Source of the DNA: Desarmillaria ectypa
Taxonomy: Eukaryota; Basidiomycota; Agaricomycetes; Agaricales; Physalacriaceae
Length of the DNA stretch: 64,000 nt
Direction of reading: 5' to 3'
Assembly (NCBI GenBank): GCA_030407005.1
Contig: JAUDYN010000005.1
Location: 1,736,001-1,800,000, forward strand
Shown: one piece after another, positions 24,701 to 36,172 of the stretch
How positions within the stretch are numbered: position 1 is the first letter of the stretch
How the letters are laid out: each line of letters starts with the position of its first letter
The notes under the pieces: model-generated
What the model was told of the DNA's origin: nothing
Databases searched by the model: none
Seen by the model: only the letters and a program-made list of their open reading frames with translations
Program-made: the position numbers and the translations under genes

Positions 24701-25360
24701 ACTGATGCTGGGATAGTTATTTTGGATCCAACCAAGTGCGCCACATCTAGTCGTCTCGTTTAGTAGCCTTGTTGATTTCATGGCCAGCTTGGCACGATCT
24801 ACAGTGACAGTCGTCCCTAATCTGAGTGATGCGGCAAACAATCCCGCTATGGCAACACTGAAATCACGACTAGAGGATGCTAAACCACTAGGTCTTGTTC
24901 GATGTGACTCAAACGAGCTTCTGGTTGTCTATGATAGTTGGTGTTCATTACAATCAAGCCATCTTTGTCTTGACTCCCTTTTCAAGGTGTTGGATGTTAT
25001 ATCACAAAACACGGCCAACCCAGCCGTGCGTGTAAATATGTCAAGTGGGAAACGCAGGCGACTTCGTTCGCCCATCGCGGTGCTCATTTTCTCCTCTTTT
25101 CGGCGGAGTTCATCGAAATCAGGAATATTACCACCGGCCGTCTTGTGCAGGTTATAGAAGGCGAAAATATCCGCTTCTTGTATTCTGGACCTGCCGCAAG
25201 TTCGAATGATACGATTCTGGTTGGGATGCGAGGCGCCAAAAACGACACAGACGGTGTCAGCAATCGCATAGCGGAGCTGGTGGAAACAAAAGAACTCGGA
25301 GTGAGCAATCCGCCGGTTACTAACGGCGCACCTGCAATGTGGGCGGAGTGGGATATGTGA
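21772..25360 (+). CDS. Rho1 guanine nucleotide exchange factor, Rom1/Rom2 type (DH-PH-CNH)
   Basis: A guanine exchange factor for Rho1, acting at the plasma membrane in the cell-wall integrity pathway. Layout: a Ser/Pro-rich N-terminus (21772-22300), a helical segment RKFQAGELPEIDQEWYKLVP, a DH domain (about 22520-23250, with QSVLFEVFKSERDYVSDLE and LPRLSLLLEQILK), a PH domain (about 23270-23830, with LLTREE, VPVYPFTIYHASS and RKWYNYLVDAI), and a C-terminal CNH domain (about 24020-25360, with FLAVGCTSGIYVSLRG, DPTN near 24730 and GAHFLLFSAEFIEIRNITTG near 25080). The stop is 25358-25360. About a dozen short introns explain all frame changes, including one ending GAGATAG at 23557. This domain order is that of fungal Rom2. 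Start MYSNNHHPRPR at 21772. Confidence 0.9.
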
Positions 25361-25576
25361 TTTATGCTACATAATCGTATTATTCGCTACGTTACAACTC
25401 AACCTACTAATCAGATAATCTGTGTGCATAATATATTCACATGTATCTAGTACATAGACTCTTTTGACTATTTTCAAGTTTTACTCTTAATCTCCTTATA
25501 TTGTGAAAGAAGCACGGGGGTTCACAACAGAAAACCCTCAATGATATTGATCAGGGTGACAATCGGGAATGTACGA
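25361..25576. other. Spacer between convergent genes
   Basis: AT-rich 3' flanks of the RhoGEF and lactonase-like genes. No gene or RNA seen. Confidence 0.5.
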
Positions 25577-27333
25577 CTACTGAGCAATGAAAGTAGTCAT
25601 GCCTTGTAGGTTAGAAGCGCCTTGTGGTCCAATAAGATGCCACGGTACAAAAACATAGATACGACGCTCACTGATTTGAAGACCAGCCGCACTGGCAGGC
25701 CCTGCGATGTCGAGTTTCTGAATCAACTGGGCGTCTCCCGGAGCTTTCAATGAAAGCACGTTGAGAGCTGTCACGTTTGGCGTCAAGACGTACATGAAGC
25801 TGGGGAGTTGAGGTTTGAGTACCCATGAAGAGGGGATAATATCTAGGCTTACTCGTTGCTACCTATAGAGGCGATATCATTGTCTATCGTAGCAGCTCCT
25901 TGTCCTTGATCGTATTGCTATATGGTATATGAGTATCAGAAGTGTAGGAACACTAGACTTACTTTGACAACGGTGCCCATGAGATCATTGTCGACATTGA
26001 TTTCAGTCACCGTAGAGGTTCCAATATCAGTCAAAAAGAAGTTCTTTGTATCTTTGAAAGCAGGTTGAGTAAATAAACAATACGACATCAGAAAAATATA
26101 CCTTACTTGGACTGAAACTTGACCAGCATGTCGCGCTTTGGCCATCAATAGCGACAACTGATGACTTGTTACCTGCATTTGTACCGGAGCTAAAGTCAAA
26201 GATGTCGAAACCAATTCCAGCATCAGTAGCTAAGATCGCGTTCTTGCCCGGGATGATCGTCATCGAAAACCTTTCGCGTCAGCTCACTCAAGACAGCTCA
26301 GAATACACAGCAGGTGAACCTACTGTAGAAGACCTCCTTCTGCGGGAGCGACGGAGGTAAAAGACTCGGATAAAGACCCATCATCAGCAACGTCCCATAC
26401 AGCGAGAAACCCAGGTGTCGGTGGTACACCTTTCACTGATGCGATGAGTTGCTTGTTGTCTTCCGAAAACACTATATGACTGACAGATCCTGCGGGACCT
26501 GTCGCAGGAGTAGTCTGGTTAAGATTGAGCGAGCGGTTGGTGCCGGTCACAGGTACCAAGCCATTCTGCTGGTCGACGGAAAAGCAACTGATTACAGGCA
26601 TCAGTTATTCCCCGAATCAGAAAACCAGACTACATTTATTACCTGACGCCATTCACTGCGCCTCCATTGAGAGCACAGACGGTGTTACCAGCACTGTTAA
26701 TAGCCACCGACACAGGAAACTCCCCGCCACTTCCAACAGGGGAACTAATCATTGAAATGTCTGTAGGGTCGGAAGGGTTGATGCTAAATGCAGATATTGT
26801 GTTTGAACCAGCCTATGAGAGACTTAGATCAATGGCAAAAACTACGTGCCCGGCTATAACCTACGTTAACCGTCGCAAGGATCTTTCCCGATGCAGAGGC
26901 CTTAACTGAACCTTGACTGAACAAGGCGTCGGGACTGTTTGCACCGGCATCATCTCCATGACTGCCAATACCTCCTGTGCTGACAGCCTGACGTAGGGTC
27001 TGAATAGAGTAGACGTTCAAACGTTCAATTACTGGATGCTACCCAAGGAATATTGTCAAAATTTACCAAAGTCCCATCGCTGGACATGCCAGCGGCAACG
27101 ACGAAATTTCCCGAGGCCTCGTTTGTGATGACTGCAGAGTGATATCTGCTAAGTAGAAAATAGGATAGATAGAGGTACTCACAATAAGCAGCACCAACCG
27201 ACTGAGTGCTGGTGGAATTTCCCATAGAGACTTTTTGGCCATGGCTTCTACCAGTGGCTCGCAAAGAAACAGGGTAGGCATACCCAGCAAGGGGCAGCGA
27301 TAATATCAAAGCCGACCTAGTACCAAATTTCAT
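25577..27333 (-). CDS. Secreted lactonase/3-carboxymuconate cyclase-like beta-propeller protein
   Basis: A secreted protein of the seven-bladed lactonase family (YbhE-like), often annotated 3-carboxy-cis,cis-muconate lactonizing enzyme in basidiomycetes. ATG 27331-27333 opens a signal peptide (MKFGTRSALILSLPLAGYAYP). Repeated blades are visible in exons: SGNFVVAAGMSSDGTLVNF, GNTVCALNGGAVNGV, SVSHIVFSEDNKQLIASVKG, FLAVWDVADDGSLSESF, KNAILATDAGIGFDIFDF, TKNFFLTDIGTSTVTEI, and a last blade LQISERRIYVFVPWHL, ending at TAG 25577-25579. Introns of about 50-60 nt separate the blades. An open frame extends upstream to 27483, but the hydrophobic leader fits 27333 best. Enzymatic activity is uncertain; members are often abundant secreted or cell-wall proteins. 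Substrate unknown. Confidence 0.8.
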
Positions 27334-27698
27334 CTTCGAAAATGAACGAGTGCAGATAAAGACAGGAAATGACACGTCGACTAGGTGCGGCTGTGGGAAG
27401 GAGGTGAAGGGGAGCTCTGCTCTGATGGAAGGTCGAGGAAAAATGAAGCGAAGAAATAGCCTTCCTGGGTATACGACCTGCAATCGTGATGGTTTATAGA
27501 GCAGAACAACGTCACATGTCGTTCATGAAATTCGAGGCGCTGACATACGAAATCAAAGTAATTATTCAGGGGATTGTAAATCGATCAGTAATCAAGGCAA
27601 CAACAATTTATATGTCTGCATTTCTGTCAGTGGGAGTAGAGTAAGGATCAGGGGTAACCTTAACAACTCAAACTGTCTTACAAATAAGGCACAATTTT

Positions 27699-29172
27699 CT
27701 AAGCTTCATCCGCTTCTTCCGTGGTAAAAACCAGGCAAACACCATCATCCCCTGCGCTGACAACGACAGATCCATCCAAACCAAGAGACGCACCCAAAAT
27801 GGGACCTTGGTGGCCTTTGTGCTCCCGAATAAGAGTCCCAGTACGAGCATCCCACGTCCGTAGGGTTTTATCAGCAGAAGCAGAAACCAAAAGGTAGCTC
27901 TTGGGGGGCGGCAACGCCAACAGCGATGTGACAGCATCCTAAGGAACGCATTATGATGACTGTGGCGACGTTGACCAACCAATACATACCTCGTGTTCGA
28001 GTGTTGTTCGCAATCGCATCGTTGATAGGTCCCAGATACAGATCTTTCCGTCGGTTGCTCCCGTAGCGACGATACCAGGTCCGGTGTTATTGCTGCTAGT
28101 TAAGTCTAAGAATTGGACAGCCTCGATGCTTTCACCTTTGGTATGACCTCCCAAGGTTGAGACGACTTCACCTTTGCTCAAACTGACAACGCGAACACCT
28201 CCTGCGGCACCTCCAACAACCGCGAGTGTTGAAGAGAAGTTAACAGCTAGGGAGGTGATGCCATCAAGGTTGAAGCGCGCGTCATCTGCTGACAGTTTGA
28301 ATATAGGCATCGATTGCCGGGGATCCCAGTATATCAAAGCTCCGTCCGCACATGCTGAAACGATTCTCTTGCCTGGAGAAGAGATATCATTATATGATTT
28401 TGACGCGTTGCATCACACTGGCTTACCATCTGGGGTGAATTCTCCGCATTGTACAGCCCCCGTGTGTCCCGCAAAGACATGCATTGTGTTTCCAGAAGGC
28501 ACTGGACCGACATTGTCAATGAAAATGCAGAACAAAAGGAGAAAACTCACGCTGCCACAGCCAAAGTGTGGAATCATTTGAGCCTGCCAGTAACACAGTG
28601 CCTTTAGGATGCCATTTCAAAAACTGAAGGTTCACTGAGAAACAGCAATCAATCAGTATCGGAAAACATACCATAACTTCATCAGGCCCTTGAAGCTCTG
28701 TCAGAAATTCCCAAGTCCTGTAGTTTTCCTTCCCCACTCTTCTCCATATCCTGACCTTTCCGTCCATGCCTCCAGTTGCAATGAACTCGCCATCCCGACT
28801 CCAAGCTGTGCTGGTCACACTGTCGGTGTGCCCCGTCAACTTGACAATCACCTCCCCGTCTGTAATGTCCCAAATATACCCAAAGTCGTCTTCTCCTCCA
28901 GATGCGGCGAGAGCTTCTGTCGGGTGCATGGAGACAGCAAAGACGGATGCTTGGTGATTAGGAAAGGCTTGCACCGAGTTGTCTTCGCCAGAGGAGGATG
29001 GTCCAGGTAGTTCGTCGACGACATCGCCATCTTCTCCATCGCCATCATCCTCGTCCATAGGATGGTCTCCATCGTCAGGTACTTCTGCGAGAACATCGTC
29101 GCTGGTTATGTATTGATCGCCTGTGTCGACATCGTCGAGATCAGGATCTCGGTGAACAGTATTGGAGGCCAT
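27699..29172 (-). CDS. sqt1: WD40 ribosome-assembly protein Sqt1 (AAMP family)
   Basis: A WD40 beta-propeller of the Sqt1/AAMP family. Yeast Sqt1 is the dedicated chaperone of ribosomal protein uL16 (Rpl10) during 60S maturation. ATG 29170-29172 opens an acidic N-terminus with runs of Asp/Glu/Gly, then repeats follow: HQASVFAVSMHPTEALAASG, DDFGYIWDITDGEVI, GHTDSVTSTAWSRDGEFIAT, LKWHPKGTVLLAGSNDSTLW, GHTGAVQCGEFTPDGKRIVS, GALIYWDPRQ, GATDGKICIWDL, SYLLVSASADKTLRTWDART and DGSVVVSAGDDGVCLVF. The end is at TAG 27699-27701. Four introns. The acidic N-terminus plus the AAMP-like repeat spacing supports Sqt1 rather than a generic WD protein. Divergent from the PDI gene with 415 bp between starts. 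Confidence 0.85.
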
Positions 29173-29587
29173 TATAATGATAGACCAAAAGTCTCGTTTT
29201 AAAAAGTTCTACAGCGAGCAATTAGAAAGCGCTGTGCAAATTTCTGAGTACAAGCTGACTCAAATTGATGAAGCTGACTGAGCCAGCCCGCTGACGGATC
29301 GGAAGAAAAGAGTTTTGAATTTTGCGATCGATTAGATAACCACGTGGTAGGACAGGGGTCAACATCGAGCACCTTCTTCCAACTCCACAGTGGCTCTCAC
29401 AGTGGCCAAGGAGGGTCAATATTGTTTGATTTTTAACAATATTATACGAAAATGCGTACAAAATGACCGTAAGGATCCGCAGTAAAACATCAAGCTATAC
29501 CTCTGATGACCAATCAACTGACGTGGAGATATTTCTTGTGGCCGGCGGCTCGACCAAAGGTACCATTTTCCTTTCCCCCCTCCCATC
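29173..29587. promoter_or_regulatory. Shared spacer of divergent sqt1 and PDI genes
   Basis: 415 bp between the two ATGs. It contains a CCACGTGG palindrome-like core (ACCACGTGGT, near 29339-29348) and a pyrimidine-rich stretch just before the PDI ATG. ER chaperone genes often carry ACGTG unfolded-protein-response cores, so this could serve the PDI gene; that is inference. Confidence 0.4.
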
Positions 29588-31340
29588 ATGAAGGCGTTCT
29601 TTGCACTCTTTGCGACGGCTTTTGTAGCCGGGATCAAGGCCTCCAACGTTCTTGAGCTAAATCCTGGCAACTTTGACGATGTCGTGGGTGTCGGAAAGCC
29701 TGGCCTCGTCGAATTGTATGTCTCGAGCACTTTCAACGTCAAACGTATCTAACTAGCCTTGTGACTAGCTTTGCACCCTGGTGGTACGTTAGAAATTTCT
29801 TTGGTTGGGTCGTCATGGTGACAGATGTGGAACTATTAGCGGTCATTGCAAGGTATGTGTCTGTTCCAGCCAACTATTCATTTGACACCAAGTCATGAAT
29901 CAGAATCTCGCACCTGTATATGAACAAGTCGCAGACGCATTCTCACATGTCAAAGACAAAGTCTATGTCGCCAAAGTAGATGCTGATGGCGAAGGCAAGC
30001 CGCTGGGCCAAAAGTATGGTGTTACCGGTTTTCCAAGTAAGTGACAGGCCGTTTCCTCTGCGTTTGTGTTGTTCTAATCAATGGCTACAGCGTTGAAGTG
30101 GTTCAACGCCGATGGTACAGAGGAAGCTTACTCGGGTGGACGCGATCTCGACAGTTTGACTGCATTGTATGAAACCCTCCCTTGTCTATATTGCAATGAT
30201 TTCTCAAGCAATACGCGACAGTATCTCCGAAAAGGCGGGTGTCAAGTCGAGCATTAAGCCTCCACCACCACCATCATACCCCATTTTGGATATTTCAACA
30301 TTTGACGAAGTTGTTATGGTAAGTGAATGAAGGCGTGCCAAAGCATTCAGGATTACTTAGGTCTTATGAAGGATCCCACTAAAAATGTCCTCGTGTCGTT
30401 CACTGTCAGTCCGTTTGCGTTGGTTTCCTCCATTATCTTTTTCTCATGTACCTATAGGCGCCATGGTGTGGTCACTGCAAAAATATGAAACCGACATATG
30501 AGAAAGGTGCGTGTGTCCTCCTTACTACGTTGAACTGACTAAACTTGGAATCCGTCAGTCGCAAACACCTTCCTACCGGAAAGCAATGTACGCTTTGGCC
30601 TACTGTCGATTTTGATCCGTCATTTACGTTTTTCAGTGCATTGTCGCCAACGTCGATGGTGATGACAAAAAAAACAGTGACTTGACTAAGAGATATGAAG
30701 TCACAAGCTTTCCAACGATCAAGTTTTTCTCCAAGGATAACAAGGAGGGTATAAGTTACGAGGGTGGTCGCTTCGAAGCCGACTTTGTCAATTTTCTGAA
30801 TGAGAAATGCGGTACACACCGTGCAGTCGGAGGGGGTTTGACGGGCAAGGTAAGCACGGCCTTGATCGTGTGAAGATATGACTGATTTATGCGAACCACA
30901 GGCTGGGCGCCTCCCTGACTTTGACGTCCTTGCTGGCAAATTTTTCGCCGCCGCTGAAGACGCGAAGAAGGCAGTTGTCGAGGAAGCGAAGGCACTCCTA
31001 GCTTCCAATGTGAGCGAATCTGCTCAGTACTATTTCCGGGTTATGGAAAAGCAAGTCAATGGACCTGCCGGGTACCTTGAAAAAGAGCTGAACCGGTGGG
31101 TACTTCTTTGCACTTCTTTGCGTTCATCTTCTGATCAAGCATCTGTTTCCTCGCACATCCAACGTTATCATTAATGTGCACGCGTGATCCCACTCTTTCC
31201 CCACCAGGCTGGAGTCGTTGCTGAGGAAGCGGAGCTTTTCGCCATCCAAACTTGACGAAATTAAAATCAAGACGAATATTTTGCGTGCCTTTGAGAGCCC
31301 AAAGGAGGAGACGATTGGTCGAGAAGAAGCTGAGCTATAG
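29588..31340 (+). CDS. Protein disulfide isomerase, P5/ERp38 type (two thioredoxin domains plus ERp29-like domain)
   Basis: An ER oxidoreductase. ATG 29588-29590 opens a signal peptide (MKAFFALFATAFVAGIKAS). Thioredoxin domain 1 holds FAPWCGHCKNLAP; its first Cys codon is split by an intron (donor near 29791, acceptor near 29840). Thioredoxin domain 2 holds APWCGHCKNMKPTYEK (about 30461-30510). Each domain ends with the cis-Pro segment (VTGFPTLKWF; VTSFPTIKFF). A helical D domain follows (GRLPDFDVLAGKFF, then LNRLESLLRKRS), ending EEAEL with TAG 31338-31340. The order matches fungal TigA/ERp38 and animal P5-like proteins. No HDEL/KDEL ER-retrieval signal is present at the predicted C-terminus, so it may be retained another way. 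About ten short introns. Confidence 0.92.
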
Positions 31341-31741
31341 ATACCAGAGCGTGTGGATGCTTGTATGATATTTGAACAGGAACACGTTCTTAATTTATGC
31401 CACCCACGCCGAGTGTAGCGTGTCGTAGGGTTCAGCAGAGTAGACAAAGCAGTGGCAAAGCAATGGCCTCATGTTTGACACGCAGCATGACGTGAGCTAT
31501 CGATCCGACTTTTATCTTCTTTTACATCTTCTGGCACTGTAAATACGCATTTAAGCCCCAACCTTCTTTCTTTCAAGTCATCTTTTCATTTGCTATCTCT
31601 TGAACAGATCGTGGCCGCTTCATTTTCAAAACGGGTATCTTCAGTAATCTGTAAGTCGGCTAATGTGCTTTGTTCGAGTTCGCCCCTCACACTCTCAGCC
31701 GAAGGATCCCTACCTTTTTACGCGATAGATCATCATTCCCA

Positions 31742-32683
31742 ATGACCGATAGGTCCAGTATCGCTCCCGATAAGTCTGTTACAAAGCCCCTCAAAGTCTA
31801 TCGCTTCCGCCCAAACCATCATGAAGCTCAGTGGAAGCACCTCAAACTTCACGGAGAAAGCACCAAGCACATGTTCCCCTCAGTCCAGCTCAGATTGGTG
31901 ACGTGGAATCTGGACTTTTCAGCGGATCATGCTGTAGAGCGTTTCAACACGGCTCTAGAGTACCTCCAATTCGACGTCTTCAAATGCGACGATGGTCAGT
32001 CGCCAGGGCCTTGCTGCATTCTGCTCCAAGAAGTGAGACCCGAGTGTCTGACAGAACTGCTGAATACTGACTGGGTACGGGACCATTTCGCCGTGACGCC
32101 TATCGATCCTGCCAAGTGGCCTGGGCCGCATTACCAATACGGCAATGTCACTCTTGTTGAGCGGACTGTCCCCATCCGAGATGCGGAGATCGTGTTTTAC
32201 GGACGCACCGAGCATGAGCGTTCAGCCATTGTGCTGAACCTGCGTATGGTTAGTACACGGGGCTTCAAAAGGAACTTGAGGGTGGTCAATACGCACTTGG
32301 AGTCCATGGCGACGGGGAGGCCCAATAGGCTTCATCAGTTGAAGGAATGTGCAGTGCTGTTGAGGAACTCGTCCACCGGCGGGATCGTGGCGGGTGACCT
32401 GAACGCGTTTGATCAGGATTTTGATGATGCGCTACTCAGTCTAGAGTTGGTTGATGCTGCCGGGGAGCTCGACGAGGAGGAGGCATTCACTTGGGGGGAA
32501 CAGGGAGGAGGTGCAGGCGAATTCCCCAAGTCCCGTATGGACAGAATTTTGTCCTATACGCCAGCTGGGAAGATGAGATTCGATATCACGCCGCCACAAA
32601 GGATTGGGATGGGTTTGAAATGTGGAGAGTTGTGGGTGAGCGACCACTTTGGTCTCGAGGCTACTTTGACAGCCGTACGTTGA
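31742..32683 (+). CDS. Endonuclease/exonuclease/phosphatase family protein, TDP2-like
   Basis: A single-exon gene for an EEP-superfamily Mg-dependent phosphodiesterase. Catalytic motifs in order: VTWNLDF (Asn), LLQEVRPE (Glu), VVNTHLES (His), VAGDLNAFDQDF (Asp-x-Asn), MDRIL and VSDHFGLEAT (Asp-His). The TWN.D / LQE / GD.N / SDH pattern is that of tyrosyl-DNA phosphodiesterase 2-like enzymes, which remove topoisomerase 2 adducts from 5' DNA ends; an RNA or lipid-phosphate substrate cannot be excluded. ATG 31742 (MTDRSSIAP) is the first in-frame Met; the frame is open further upstream but has no earlier ATG. The upstream GTAAGTC (31651) to CTCTCAG stretch may be a 5' UTR intron. The single-exon structure is unusual for this window. 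The stop ends at 32683. Confidence 0.82.
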   Translation: MTDRSSIAPDKSVTKPLKVYRFRPNHHEAQWKHLKLHGESTKHMFPSVQLRLVTWNLDFSADHAVERFNTALEYLQFDVFKCDDGQSPGPCCILLQEVRPECLTELLNTDWVRDHFAVTPIDPAKWPGPHYQYGNVTLVERTVPIRDAEIVFYGRTEHERSAIVLNLRMVSTRGFKRNLRVVNTHLESMATGRPNRLHQLKECAVLLRNSSTGGIVAGDLNAFDQDFDDALLSLELVDAAGELDEEEAFTWGEQGGGAGEFPKSRMDRILSYTPAGKMRFDITPPQRIGMGLKCGELWVSDHFGLEATLTAVR

Positions 32684-33279
32684 TTTTCGTTGAATAATGA
32701 CTTGCTATTGACTGGTACTTGTACATACTGATAAGCCTGAAGGACCGGAAGATGTAAACGAAGAAGACGAATTAAGACCTGAATCTCAGTAGTTTGTATT
32801 CTGTCCTGTTCATGTAGTGTAACAAACCACCTATTCGGTTGGACAGCAACAGCCAGTTTAGAAGTTCTTACTTTGAGGGTCAACAATGGCTCGACATAAT
32901 TCGAGACCCTGTTAGTAACTGCAGTCGTAATGTAGCCCTTTGTCATTCATCTAGACATACAAATACTAAATTAGTGAGAAGGTATTTGCTGATAAATTAA
33001 TGCTAATGCAGTCTAAAGAGGAGGCAAAGGAATGAAATAATGATATGGTTGATCATCCAAATGGGCTCGGTACTCAGTACGGAGAACGACTGGCCCGGGT
33101 TTGCCAGCTAAAAAGAATATCTACTTTTGACACACCCGTGCAGCCGATAAAATATGGCACAACATGCCAACATGCCTGTAACACGGTCAAAACAGAATAA
33201 GACACTAGCAACAAGAAACCCGTACATCCTTGGCAACAACGTTGCTAGCTGCATGCATAAATTGTAAAGGTACTCTCAG
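32684..33279. other. Intergenic, no gene seen
   Basis: About 600 bp between convergent genes. AT-rich, with no open frame that resembles a protein family. Confidence 0.5.
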
Positions 33280-35435
33280 TTAACTTGACGGATGAGCCAG
33301 CACCTGAGCAATAGACGGGCCTTGCTTCAAGTTAGCTGCGTACGCAGCAGCGGGGGTAGGAGCGGAGGCCGATGGCACCGACATGGGCAGTTTTGATGCA
33401 CGCCTCTGCTCCTTCTCGCGACTCCGGATGATAGCGGCCACGATTGCTGGATCGCGAGAGGATGATGATGGTGCTGATACCTGTCTGCGTGGTACTGGTG
33501 GAAGGATACCCTCGGGGATGACTGACAGTGTTGACGTGGACGGACTCGGCGGTATCAACGATGATGTTGACGACGTTGATGTCACTGAGAAGGCGACGGA
33601 AGAGACTGATGCTCGTTTATCCAAAGTAGGAACAGAGGGAATGGATGTGTCGGAGCCTGCTGCACCGCCGTTACGTAGAGACGATCGTTGTGAAAGCGTC
33701 GGTTTCACTGGCACCTTACTGTAACGTTTAGGTCGCGGGGTTCGCACCGATGTCGTTGACTCGCCACCAGACGTCTGATGAGATTCGGCTTCCGAATCAT
33801 AGTCGGCGTTAAGATATCGGTATGCAGGATTTTTTGATACGGATAGCGAGGAGGGGCTACAAGTGCTCTTCTCTGTTTGCAGTGCACCTGTGGATTTAGA
33901 AGGAGCCAGAATTATCGGACTTTCCCCAACTGCAGCACCCCGATTGTTGACCAACCAGGTGAGACCTTGTATCTCCTTTTCTCGTCGAGCGGCTTCTTTC
34001 TCCAAGAGAGTAATCTTCTGTTCAAGGTCAGTCTTCTCCAAAAGATGCGTTTGAGCGGCTTTGAGCAATCGATCTACTTGTTGAGACCGGTCTTTTAACG
34101 CCTGTCGTAATTGTTCCACCGGCGCAGAATCGATGTCAAGATCGTCGTTCTCTTTGTTGGATCTCTCATCATCCAATCTTCTGTCGAAAGACCCGCGAGG
34201 AGATAATGGCCCAGACGGAGAGCAAGGCTTTGGTGGCAATGAAACTGAAGACATAGTGTGAGCTCTACGCCGACCATTGGCTATGCTTTTCGGGCCGGCT
34301 GACATTGTCGGAGAGGGAACATCAGGGAGAGGGTTGAGAGGCGGAAGTTCAGGAAGGGGAATAGTGGGAGGTTCATGAGGAGATGCTCCCTTGGCTAGGT
34401 GTAACGGCCGTTGTTCCTGAGAAGAGTACGGCATGGATCCTAGCATTCGATGCGTCTCAAGTGAAGTACGACGACCGGGCAATGCCGGCATAGAAAGTGT
34501 GGAGAGCGTCTCGGATTCCTCGCCTGAATGTCTGGAACCATCTTCGACGCGATATCTACGCGTACTCCGCGTCGATTTCAAAGATACGGCATCATCGGTG
34601 TAACTGCGGGTGTCACGCAGCTTTGCCGGTGGGGATTTCGGTAATGGGGGGATTTCTGGCGAAGATAGCCGTGGAAGGGACTTGATTTGGGTATCGCTTT
34701 GATATGCTCGATCGTCATGTGTCAAAGACTGTTGGTTGGTGAGGGAAATTTTTTTACGAGGTTGAGTAAAAAGATCGCCGTATTCGCTGAGATTATCGGG
34801 AGTTAGTGACACAGTTATTGTAGGCTGCTTTGGTCGTGGCATCGCCGAACGGTGCTTGCGACTGGCGTCAGAAATGGTAGTATCGATAGATGTGGAGCGA
34901 GGACTAGATATTGGAGATAGCAGCGAGTCAGATGTGTATCCATTGACTGAAGCACTATGCGATGATAAGCGTGTAGGCTTGGCCGGGGATTTCGGGATAG
35001 AATGTGCAATCTGAACAGCAATTTTCGAGCCCAATAATGAGTGGGCATCAGATGCACTGGTTGAAGTATGGGAATGGGAATGGGAAACAGATGAATCCGA
35101 TGGTAAAGGGTTACTGAGCAAGTTAATATGGTAGTGCGATATAATGAAAGGGGAACAACATACATCTCATCTGTCAATGATGTCGGCCACTGCCCATCAT
35201 CAGTATTGCGAGATTCAAAGGTACTACGCCCATCTGATACGGTAGATTTCTTCCTGGCGCGTCCTAGGAATGGGATACGGGAACTCTTGGTCTTATTGGA
35301 ATGCTCCGGTACGGGATCTCCTTCGTACACCAGTGAAGGTATTGGTGGCTCGTTCGAGGCACGTCGTTGGCTGGTGCGGCCGGCACCATGACTCCGTAAA
35401 AAATCTGTAAAGTGCAGTTTGCGCGCATGCGACAT
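33280..35435 (-). CDS. Ser/Pro-rich protein with a central coiled coil, unidentified
   Basis: A two-exon gene for about 700 residues. ATG 35433-35435 opens MSHARKLHFTDFLRSHGAG and a basic stretch (IPFLGRARKKS). An intron (about 35112-35165) joins to a 600-codon exon. Nearly all is disordered, rich in Ser, Pro and Arg with many SP/TP sites (SPISSPRS, PLPELPPLNPLPDVPSP, PSGPLSPRGSFDRR). One predicted coiled coil lies around 33950-34130: PVEQLRQALKDRSQQVDRLL, then LEQKITLLEKEAARREKEI, closing with GLTWLVNN. The C-terminus again has SREKEQRRASKLP. No catalytic motif is present. The composition suggests a regulated scaffold in polarity or signalling, but no function can be assigned. An upstream in-frame ATG at 35555 is possible. 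Confidence 0.75.
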
Positions 35436-36172
35436 GAAAGGGATGAAAAGAGGGTGGAGGTCAGGGTAAAAGGAGCGTATCCGTTGGAAGGAAAGAGAGA
35501 CGGTGTCACTGAGGGAGCCGTCCTCAAAGGATATTGAGTCGAAATACAATTTCACAGGACTGGCATTACATACAAAAACAAAAAACTAGACCCTGCTATG
35601 TAGAAAGCGGCAGTGCCACTTGTGACCGTGACACTCACGGCATACGGTTCGGGTCCCGGCTCCGAAGGACTTCAGGGCTGCAATCTCGTTCCTTAACTTC
35701 AACTTAGTGCAGCGTCGACTTGAAAACGCGACCTAACGCGACTCAAAGCGCTTAGATATTGAATATTGCTCTTACGATATTGCCGGTGATGTTTAATCCT
35801 GAGGGGAACAAGTCTAGGCCCTCCCTTATGGACCATATGGATATGACATTCAAATTCGACAGTTCTTCCTAACAAGGAAGTTACAAGGAGCATAATTCTC
35901 ATGATGGATGGCTCTCAGAATTCTTCTATTCTACAGCTGGGAAACTATGCATCCGGCACGGACGACTTTTCATTCCCAACTCTTGGTCCTCACACGTCCG
36001 TCAAACAATATCTTCTAGTCTTCTGATGCCATCGATGAAACCATCACAGTGGGCGTCGGCTTCAATGTCCCAAGATACGCGTGATAACAGGCAATTTGGA
36101 CTGCAGGTATAAGTTCCCAGGTCATGCTGGCCTTATGAACTCTTTGGCCCTACCCTTACTCTCAAACTTGAC
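35436..36172. other. Divergent intergenic region
   Basis: 737 bp between the coiled-coil protein and the sedolisin gene. No gene was recognised. It should contain the promoters of both genes; no strong core motif was identified. Confidence 0.45.

Noticed and set aside
15334..32700. Secondary-metabolite or defence gene cluster
   Set aside because: The genes are unrelated housekeeping functions; no synthase, tailoring or sensor genes are present.
33383..34098. Plus-strand frames inside the Ser/Pro-rich gene
   Set aside because: Shadows of a 600-codon minus-strand exon.
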